Shown here: piece by piece, positions 1-5,567 of the stretch
Numbering within the stretch: the stretch's first letter is position 1
Layout: each line of letters starts with the position of its first letter
From: an uncultured Acetatifactor sp.
GTDB lineage: Bacteria; Bacillota; Clostridia; Lachnospirales; Lachnospiraceae
Assembly: GCA_910586435.1 (NCBI GenBank)
Contig: CAJUGT010000068.1
Coordinates: 1-20,433 of the forward strand
DNA: 20,433 bases
Direction: 5' to 3'
Position numbers and translations under genes: made by a program
Notes under the pieces: generated by a model
Databases searched by the model: none
Seen by the model: only the letters and a program-made list of their open reading frames with translations
Told to the model about the DNA's origin: nothing

Positions 1-2
1 GC

Positions 3-2312
3 AAATCCCTGAAGAGCGATGACGGTACTCCCCTGCGGCTTAAGGTTGTGGGGATTTATAAAGAGGCAGAGGGAGATCATTACTGGGAAATAAGCGATAG
101 CAACATGGGCTATTCTTGTATGATGCGGGAGGATATTTTCAGAGATATTTTTCTGGGGGAGGATATCAACCGGCATAACATTGCCTGCCGCTATTGTTAT
201 CTTTTTGATTATAACGCACTGCGGGTTTCTCAGGTGGAGCAGCTGGCTGGCAGCCTTCAGGAAGAAGCGTTCAGAGCGGATACATGCCGCAGGCTGTTAG
301 AAGACTTTCAGCAAAAACAAAACAGGGTGGCTACGACGCTGTTTATTTTACAGGTTCCTGTACTGGTGCTTTTATGTGCTTTCCTGTTTATGGTTTCGGG
401 ACAGATGTATGAGCTGGAGAGAAATGAGATATCAGTGATTAAAAGCCGGGGCAGCTCTGGGTTCCAGATTTTTCGGCTGTATCTGTATCAGAATATATTT
501 TTGACGGTGATGGGAATTTTGCTGGGAGTACCTCTTGGGGGGGTGTTCTGCGGAATACTTGGCTCGGCCAGCAACTTTTTGGAATTTGGACTGCGGAGAA
601 CCCTGGAAGTACGTTTTGAGGCCAGGGTATGGTGGTATCTGGCGGCGGCAGCGTTTGCCACAGTGTTGATTATGTCCTTGCCTGCAATTAATCACAGCAA
701 GGTATCCATAGTGAACTTGAAGCAGAAGCGGGCGGCTAAAAAGAGAAGCTGGTGGGAAAAGGCTTTTCTGGATGTGATTTGTCTGGGAGTAGGACTTTAT
801 GGGTATTACAGTTATTCCAGGAACCAGGAGGTATTGATTCAAAATGTTCTTACGGAACAATCCATAGATCCCCTTCTGTATATCAGTTCTTCCCTGTTTA
901 TCGTGGGAATGGGACTGCTCTTTCTGAGGCTTCAGCCCTTGCTGATAAAAGCGGTATATCTGTTAGGACAGCGTTTCTGGCATCCGGCCAGCTATGCTTC
1001 TTTTATGGAGAATCTGAAAAACGGCAGAAAACAGCAGTTTATCATGTTATTTTTAATCCTCACGGTCTCCCTTGGGGCTTTTCATGCCACGGTGGCACGG
1101 ACAATTTTACAGAACGCGCGAAAAAATGTGGAATATTTGGATGGGGCGGATATTATTATCAAGGAAGTTTGGAGGGATAACGCCGGACTGGTGGCGGAAG
1201 ATCCAAGCATACGTCCCCGCTATTATGAACAGGATTTTCAGAAATTCTCCACTCTGGAAGGGGCCAAGTCTTACACCAAAGTGCTGTATGACGATCCTGC
1301 TGACAATGCTAAGGTAAATGTCTCCATGAAAATCCAGGATACCACTGTAAGGGTTACACTGCTGGGAATTCATTCCAAAGAATTTGGCGAGAATACCTGG
1401 GTGGACAGAGAATTGCTGGAAAATCATTATTATGAATATCTGAATGCTTTGGCAGACGATCCGAAAGGTGTCCTGGTATCACGGAACTTTCAGACCAAAT
1501 ATGATTATAATGTGGGAAGAAATGTTACCATAACTTATGAATCCGTCATTGGAGGTGACGAAACCAGCGTAACAAGCAAATGGTCGGTGAACGGTACCAT
1601 TGTCGGTTATGTGGATTATTGGCCCGGTTTTGAACCTACTTCAACCTATCTTGATTATGCTGGAAATGTGGTGGTGGAGGAAAATTATCTGGTGGTGGCC
1701 AATTGGGCGGTATTCCAGAAGGCATTTGGCACACAAACTCAGCCCTATGAGGTGTGGATTACACTGGAAGAAGGTGTGGATTCCACAGAAGTCGCGCGTT
1801 GGGTGAATGATAATAATGTCAAGGTAGAGAAATACATAGACCGCCAAAAAGACATTCAAAATACTGTGGAAGACCCGCTGCTTCAGGGAACCAATGGAGT
1901 TCTGACAATGGGCTTTCTGGTAATGATACTGTTATGCGGTGTGGGGTATCTGATTTATTGGGTGATGTCCATTCGTTCCCGAGAGATGATATTTGGCGTA
2001 CTGCGGGCCTTTGGTATGCATAAGCGAGAGTTGTTTCATATGTTGATATTGGAGCAGCTGTTTTCCGGAATTTTGTCGGTTCTGGTCGGAATCGGGATTG
2101 GAAAGCTTGCGTCGGGAATGTATGTGCCAATGCTGCAAATGGCCTATGCCGCAGATAACCAGGTGCTTCCCATGCAGCTCTACACCAATCCGTCGGATAT
2201 GCTGCGTCTCTATACCGCTCTGGCGGTGGTGATGACAGTCTGTCTGCTGATATTGCTTATTATTGTATTCAAGCTGAATGTGGCCAAAGCGTTGAAATTA
2301 GGAGAAGAATAA
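3..2312 (+). CDS. FtsX/MacB-type ABC transporter permease (5' partial)
   Basis: Integral membrane subunit of an ABC system of the FtsX/MacB/BceB superfamily. The frame is open to the left edge of the window, so the true start lies upstream. A GTG at nt 48 is in frame but internal, since KSLKSDDGTPLRLKVV reads through before it. The visible 769 residues show a first FtsX-like block of hydrophobic helices at about residues 108-130, 164-187 and 207-228. Further helices lie near 253-272, 290-318 and 345-367. A large soluble, probably extracytoplasmic, domain covers about 370-630, and a second FtsX-like block has helices near 632-658, 685-705 and 735-760. The segment after helix 7 (SIRSREMIFGVLRAFGMHKRE) is the typical cytoplasmic FtsX turn. 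Two ATPase genes follow after a repeated intergenic segment, which supports a transporter operon. Substrate unknown. Confidence 0.88.
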   Translation, partial: KSLKSDDGTPLRLKVVGIYKEAEGDHYWEISDSNMGYSCMMREDIFRDIFLGEDINRHNIACRYCYLFDYNALRVSQVEQLAGSLQEEAFRADTCRRLLEDFQQKQNRVATTLFILQVPVLVLLCAFLFMVSGQMYELERNEISVIKSRGSSGFQIFRLYLYQNIFLTVMGILLGVPLGGVFCGILGSASNFLEFGLRRTLEVRFEARVWWYLAAAAFATVLIMSLPAINHSKVSIVNLKQKRAAKKRSWWEKAFLDVICLGVGLYGYYSYSRNQEVLIQNVLTEQSIDPLLYISSSLFIVGMGLLFLRLQPLLIKAVYLLGQRFWHPASYASFMENLKNGRKQQFIMLFLILTVSLGAFHATVARTILQNARKNVEYLDGADIIIKEVWRDNAGLVAEDPSIRPRYYEQDFQKFSTLEGAKSYTKVLYDDPADNAKVNVSMKIQDTTVRVTLLGIHSKEFGENTWVDRELLENHYYEYLNALADDPKGVLVSRNFQTKYDYNVGRNVTITYESVIGGDETSVTSKWSVNGTIVGYVDYWPGFEPTSTYLDYAGNVVVEENYLVVANWAVFQKAFGTQTQPYEVWITLEEGVDSTEVARWVNDNNVKVEKYIDRQKDIQNTVEDPLLQGTNGVLTMGFLVMILLCGVGYLIYWVMSIRSREMIFGVLRAFGMHKRELFHMLILEQLFSGILSVLVGIGIGKLASGMYVPMLQMAYAADNQVLPMQLYTNPSDMLRLYTALAVVMTVCLLILLIIVFKLNVAKALKLGEE

Positions 2313-2343
2313 GATTCCGCAGAGCGGAATCATGGAGGTTAGC

Positions 2344-2397
2344 GTGAAAAGTACATCTAAGGCTCATGCCAATGGGCATTTCACCAAGATGTACTAA
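2344..2397 (+). CDS. 17-residue peptide, copy 1 (leader peptide or exported peptide)
   Basis: A short ORF starting with GTG, five bases after a perfect GGAGG at 2334-2338, and ending with TAA. It would encode MKSTSKAHANGHFTKMY, rich in Lys, His and Ser/Thr, with no Cys and no hydrophobic signal. Nearly the whole ORF lies inside an imperfect inverted repeat (2342-2358 with 2387-2406). A terminator hairpin starts 12 nt after the stop. That arrangement fits a translated attenuator leader. A small secreted or modified peptide handled by the neighbouring transporter is the alternative. I do not recognise a named family. Support comes from the SD, the start and stop, and an identical reading frame in copy 2. 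Because the copies are almost identical DNA, that conservation says little about selection. Confidence 0.5.
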   Translation: MKSTSKAHANGHFTKMY

Positions 2398-2408
2398 GTT
2401 TCACGCCG

Positions 2409-2434
2409 AAAAACGCCTATAATGCGGCGTTTTT
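2409..2434 (+). terminator. Intrinsic terminator in repeat copy 1
   Basis: A perfect 9-bp stem (AAAAACGCC / GGCGTTTTT) with an 8-nt loop. The 3' arm ends in five T's. It would be partly bidirectional because the 5' arm begins with five A's. It lies between permease and ATPase genes, so readthrough would be needed to express the ATPases from the upstream promoter. Confidence 0.75.
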
Positions 2435-2478
2435 CATTTGGATTTGAGATTCCGCAGAGCGGAATCGTGGAGGTTAGC

Positions 2479-2532
2479 GTGAAAAGTACATCTAAGGCTC
2501 ATGCCAATGGGCATTTCACCAAGATGTACTAA
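2479..2532 (+). CDS. 17-residue peptide, copy 2 (identical to copy 1)
   Basis: Second copy of the GTG-initiated short ORF, 135 bp downstream of the first, with the same GGAGG (2469-2473) and the same predicted product MKSTSKAHANGHFTKMY. It sits between the terminator of copy 1 and its own terminator at 2544-2569. The next SD/GTG pair downstream, in the partial third repeat, starts the ATPase gene, so three consecutive SD/GTG signals are identical in this region. Function unknown; see copy 1 for the alternatives. Confidence 0.5.
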   Translation: MKSTSKAHANGHFTKMY

Positions 2533-2543
2533 GTTTCACGCCG

Positions 2544-2569
2544 AAAAACGCCTATAATGCGGCGTTTTT
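2544..2569 (+). terminator. Intrinsic terminator in repeat copy 2
   Basis: Same 9-bp stem and T-run as in copy 1, displaced by 135 bp. It is the last terminator-like structure before the ATPase SD at 2604-2608. Confidence 0.75.
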
Positions 2570-2613
2570 CATTTGGATTTGAGATTCCGCAGAGCGGAAT
2601 CGTGGAGGTTAGC

Positions 2614-3330
2614 GTGAATAAAAATAATGTAATTGAGGTTCGTCATGTAAACAGGATTTTTCCTGTGGCAGGGGGGACATTTCAGGCCCTTACGGATATT
2701 AATCTGGAGATACCTTCCGGTTCACTGGCAATTTTGAAGGGACGTTCCGGTTCCGGCAAGACCACGCTCTTAAATATACTGGGGGCCCTGGATAAGCCGT
2801 CTTCCGGGAAAGTGTTTATAGATGGTCGTGATATAGGTGATATGTCGGATTACGCAAGGGAGGAACTGCGCAGGACACAAATGGGATTTGTCTTTCAGGC
2901 AGTGTCTTTGATACCCACAATGAATGCGTTTCAAAATGTAGAATTCTCCATGAGAATGGCGGGAATTCGTGATAAGAGAAAGGAACGTGTGGAAGAATGC
3001 CTTAGAAGGGTGGGCCTTGGCGGAAGGCTGAAGCACATGCCGGCGGAAATGTCAGGAGGTGAACAGCAGCGTGTGGCCATTGCCAGGGCGCTGGCACATG
3101 GTCCCAGAATTATTTTTGCCGATGAACCCACCGCTGAACTGGACAGTGCCATGGGAGCGGAAGTGGTGAGACTGTTTAAGGAAATGTGTACCCAGGAACA
3201 TGTCACCATTGTCATGACCACCCATGATGTTGGACTGATGGATGCGGGTGATATTATTATTGAACTGGAAAGCGGACATCGTAAGATGGAAATGCCCAAG
3301 GAAGAGCAGAGCGAGGACGAAAATGGCTGA
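2614..3330 (+). CDS. ABC transporter ATP-binding protein (MacB/LolD type), 238 aa
   Basis: Cytoplasmic ATPase that powers the FtsX-type permease upstream. Walker A GRSGSGKTT is at about residues 43-51, the signature MSGGEQQR at about 146, Walker B IIFADEPTAELD ends near residue 175 with its Asp at 170, and the switch His is in TTHD. Length and motifs are those of the MacB/LolD/BceA subgroup. The start is GTG at 2614 (VNKNNVIEVRHVNRIF), five bases after GGAGG at 2604-2608. An upstream in-frame ATG at 2557 lies inside the terminator of repeat copy 2, has no SD, and would add repeat-encoded residues. The 3' end overlaps the second ATPase by 8 nt. The 5' signals are a partial copy of the upstream repeat, so the gene sits behind two terminators and is probably regulated by readthrough or by a promoter I cannot identify. 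Confidence 0.92.
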   Translation: MNKNNVIEVRHVNRIFPVAGGTFQALTDINLEIPSGSLAILKGRSGSGKTTLLNILGALDKPSSGKVFIDGRDIGDMSDYAREELRRTQMGFVFQAVSLIPTMNAFQNVEFSMRMAGIRDKRKERVEECLRRVGLGGRLKHMPAEMSGGEQQRVAIARALAHGPRIIFADEPTAELDSAMGAEVVRLFKEMCTQEHVTIVMTTHDVGLMDAGDIIIELESGHRKMEMPKEEQSEDENG

Positions 3331-4240
3331 AGCGATGATTCAGGCGGATGGCCTGGTGAAGATATACAAGTCAAAGCAGACAGAGGTATTGGCATTGCAG
3401 GGACTTGACTTGATTGTGGAGGAAGGGGAGCTGACCGCTATTATCGGCAACAGCGGCAGCGGAAAATCCACTTTCCTGAATATGATTGGCGGATTGGACA
3501 GGCCAAGCGCCGGTTCTCTGGTGGTGGGAGGAAAGAATCTCTTTACCATATCAGAGAAGGAGCTGGTATTGTATAAACGGAATACGGTAGGATTTGTCTG
3601 GCAGAATAACGGAAGAAATCTGCTGCCTTATCTCTCTGCCTTAGAGAATGTGATACTTCCCATGCATCTGTCGAGCAGCGGAAAGAAAAAGGCAAAGGCA
3701 TTGGAGCTTTTGGAAATGGTCGGCATGGGGCACAAAAAGCACAGCAGACTGAATATGCTTTCCGGCGGTGAACAGCAGAGAATCGCCATTGCCATTGCTT
3801 TGGCCAATTCTCCCAAACTTCTTCTGGCGGACGAACCTACAGGAAGCGTGGATATGTCTACGGCAAACTATATTTTTGATGTGTTTACCGAATTGAATAA
3901 GAATGGCCAGACTATTTTGATTGTCACCCATGATGTGGCGTTGTCGAAAAAGGTACGGCGTGTGGTGGCAATCCGGGACGGTAAGATCAGCAGTGAAAGA
4001 CTTCTGAAAGAGAAGTATGCCGACCGTCTGAAAGAGGTTACAATTGATTGGCGGGAGGAAGATACACAGGATGAATATGTCATTGTGGACAAAGCAGGAC
4101 GTGTTCAGATTCCCAAGGAAATGCTCAGCGCCATGGAAATTGGAAGTAATAAGGTTAAGGTGGAACTCAAAGATAAAAGCGTGATTCTGAGCGGTGTTGA
4201 GGAGCCAAAGAGCAAAAAACAACTAGAAAAACAGCCCTAA
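3323..4240 (+). CDS. ABC transporter ATPase with C-terminal AbrB/SpoVT-like domain, 305 aa
   Basis: Second MacB-type ATPase. Walker A GNSGSGKST is at about residue 42, the signature LSGGEQQR at about 146, Walker B LLLADEPTGSVD has its Asp at 170, and the H-loop is VTHD. The start ATG at 3323 lies 8 nt inside the preceding gene, with GAGGA five bases upstream, so translation is probably coupled. The usual ATPase length is about 220-240 residues. Here residues 252-292 add YVIVDKAGRVQIPKEML followed by VKVELKDKSVIL, which matches the swapped-hairpin AbrB/SpoVT/MazE pattern (D-x-x-GR-hydrophobic-x-IP, then a beta strand pair). The tail is Lys-rich. AbrB folds normally dimerise and bind DNA; in an ATPase the segment may mediate dimerisation or regulation. 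The assignment rests on the motif only. Confidence 0.88.
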   Translation: MAEAMIQADGLVKIYKSKQTEVLALQGLDLIVEEGELTAIIGNSGSGKSTFLNMIGGLDRPSAGSLVVGGKNLFTISEKELVLYKRNTVGFVWQNNGRNLLPYLSALENVILPMHLSSSGKKKAKALELLEMVGMGHKKHSRLNMLSGGEQQRIAIAIALANSPKLLLADEPTGSVDMSTANYIFDVFTELNKNGQTILIVTHDVALSKKVRRVVAIRDGKISSERLLKEKYADRLKEVTIDWREEDTQDEYVIVDKAGRVQIPKEMLSAMEIGSNKVKVELKDKSVILSGVEEPKSKKQLEKQP

Positions 4241-4269
4241 AAAACAGTAAAATATCAAAAAATAATGAA

Positions 4270-4298
4270 TTGCCCTCCCTGTCTGCCATGGCTATAAT
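4270..4298 (+). promoter_or_regulatory. Promoter for the propeller/exporter operon
   Basis: TTGCCC (4270-4275), a 17-nt spacer and a perfect TATAAT (4293-4298). The 8-bp palindrome GCCATGGC (4285-4292) abuts the -10 box and could be an operator. A short hairpin (TTTCGC / GCGAAA, 4314-4329) would lie near the 5' end of the transcript, ahead of the SD AAGGGAGG at 4337-4344. Confidence 0.7.
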
Positions 4299-4352
4299 CA
4301 AAGCATAGACAAATTTCGCGAATGCGAAAAGGTAGAAAGGGAGGCTTTTATT

Positions 4353-5441
4353 ATGGAAATAAACGCAGAACCAAAAATCAGACAGGTCTGTAATTATGAA
4401 GGTTCCACTCTATGGGGAATGAACGGGGGCCAGCCAGAGAGTCCTGACGGAAAATTGCTGGTGTACGCTCGTAAGCCAAGTCTGATGGAAAACGTGACTG
4501 AGATTTGGGTTTGTGACAGGGAGACACTGGGGAACGCCAGAAAAGTATTCACGGTTGCATGTGGAAATCATAACGGTCCTTCGGCAACCTTCGTGGATAA
4601 CGAACATATTGTATTCAGAGACAGTATCAACAAACTTTCAGCGTTCAGAATTGTCAATGTACATACCGGTGAGACAAAGTATGGTCCTGTGTTTGCGAAA
4701 GAGAGTCACTGCGCGGAGAATGGCTGGTATCCTTTTTCTATATCAGAAGCGTTTCTGGGAAAAAATCCGCAATATCCTCAGATTGACAGGTGCGGTATCT
4801 ATCTTTTGGAGCTTGCCACAGGTGGAATCAGAAGGGTGGCGGATAAGGAGACTGTCTATCATATGGTAGTGGAGCATGGCTGCGTGCCGGATGAGCATAC
4901 CACATCCATGAGTCATGTGCAGCTGAATCCTTCAGCAACCAGAGTTATGATGCGGCTGAGCGTGGCGAACTGTCCTGTCTTCGGCGCATTGGGATGTATT
5001 GACATTGAGACGGGAAAGACACATGTGATTCCTGATAAACCGGTACATCAGTTATGGTATGACGATGATACTTATATGGCTACAAGGCAGTATCACAATG
5101 GGGAGAGGATTGAGATGGAGACCAGCCGAATCCAGAGATTTTCAGTGGATGGGGAATGTCTGGAGACGCTGGGAGGCATCGGAAATCATATTGACGGTTC
5201 TCCTGACAGGCAGTTCTTTACCGGAGACAGGGCATATCCCGGGTATCCTGCGGATATTTTCCTGTATAAGAGAGGGCAGATAGAACCGATAGCCACATTT
5301 GGAGGCCAGGATTTTCAGGATTGTATCTGGAAGAAGAAGGTACACCCCAATCCTACGTTTTCCAGAGATGGGAAGAGGATATACTTTAATCATCCTGTCA
5401 GTGAGGACAGGACGGAAGCCTGCTTTGCGGAATTATTGTAA
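4353..5441 (+). CDS. Beta-propeller protein, oligogalacturonate-lyase-like, 362 aa
   Basis: Probably a seven-bladed propeller related to oligogalacturonate lyases (Pectate_lyase22) or TolB-type repeats. Blade-like SPDGK/SRDGK motifs occur at both ends (ESPDGKLLVYARKP near the N-terminus, SRDGKRIYFNHP near the C-terminus). His-containing motifs that resemble the metal/active-site positions of the lyases include SHVQLNPSATRV, NHIDGSPDRQFFTGD and HPNPTFSRDG. No signal peptide or membrane segment is visible, so it should be cytoplasmic, as oligogalacturonate lyases are. The ATG at 4353 has AAGGGAGG eight bases upstream and its own promoter. The next gene follows after 126 nt without a clear terminator, so it likely leads the exporter operon. 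The enzymatic assignment is tentative; a sugar-binding or non-catalytic propeller is possible. Confidence 0.65.
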   Translation: MEINAEPKIRQVCNYEGSTLWGMNGGQPESPDGKLLVYARKPSLMENVTEIWVCDRETLGNARKVFTVACGNHNGPSATFVDNEHIVFRDSINKLSAFRIVNVHTGETKYGPVFAKESHCAENGWYPFSISEAFLGKNPQYPQIDRCGIYLLELATGGIRRVADKETVYHMVVEHGCVPDEHTTSMSHVQLNPSATRVMMRLSVANCPVFGALGCIDIETGKTHVIPDKPVHQLWYDDDTYMATRQYHNGERIEMETSRIQRFSVDGECLETLGGIGNHIDGSPDRQFFTGDRAYPGYPADIFLYKRGQIEPIATFGGQDFQDCIWKKKVHPNPTFSRDGKRIYFNHPVSEDRTEACFAELL

Positions 5442-5444
5442 AAG

Positions 5445-5512
5445 TTCCCGCCTGACTTGCGGAATGAAAGCATCTGGCTGTTTGGGCAGGGCAGTCAGCC
5501 GCAGGCAGGGAA
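5445..5512 (+). other. Imperfect intercistronic inverted repeat
   Basis: TTCCC...TTGCGG at 5445-5462 can pair with CCGCAGGCAGGGAA at 5499-5512, with an internal loop. There is no T-run, so it is unlikely to terminate; it may be an mRNA processing or stability element. Weakly supported. Confidence 0.25.
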
Positions 5513-5567
5513 TGGAAAGGGACTTTAAGATGATGTGATGCCGGGTGATGGCCACAGGGAGGACATT

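Larger units (their letters stand above)
2313..2618 (+). repeat. Tandem 135-bp repeat, 2 full copies plus a 36-bp partial third
   Basis: Copy 1 spans 2313-2447, copy 2 spans 2448-2582 and a partial third spans 2583-2618. By eye the two full copies differ at one base (A at 2332, G at 2467). The repeat begins directly after the permease stop codon. Each full unit contains, in order: an 8-bp perfect hairpin (GATTCCGC, 3-nt loop, GCGGAATC); a GGAGG SD; a GTG start with a 17-codon ORF; a long imperfect inverted repeat spanning that ORF (2342-2358 against 2387-2406 in copy 1); and a 9-bp terminator hairpin with a U-run. The partial third copy stops inside the second codon of the first ATPase gene, so it supplies that gene's hairpin, SD and start. 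Confidence 0.95.

Noticed and set aside
2557..2613. N-terminal extension of the first ATPase from ATG 2557
   Set aside because: It lies in the terminator of repeat copy 2, has no SD, and the residues are repeat-derived; GTG 2614 has a perfect SD.
2313..2618. CRISPR array
   Set aside because: The units are directly tandem with no unique spacers and contain ORF, SD and terminator signals.
2931..3395. Long open frames on the minus strand across the first ATPase gene
   Set aside because: Low-complexity Ser/Pro/Leu-rich shadow of a conserved ATPase gene; no SD or domain.
3641..4222. 193-codon minus-strand open frame across the second ATPase
   Set aside because: Antisense of Walker B/signature coding sequence, His/Phe-rich shadow composition, no start signals.
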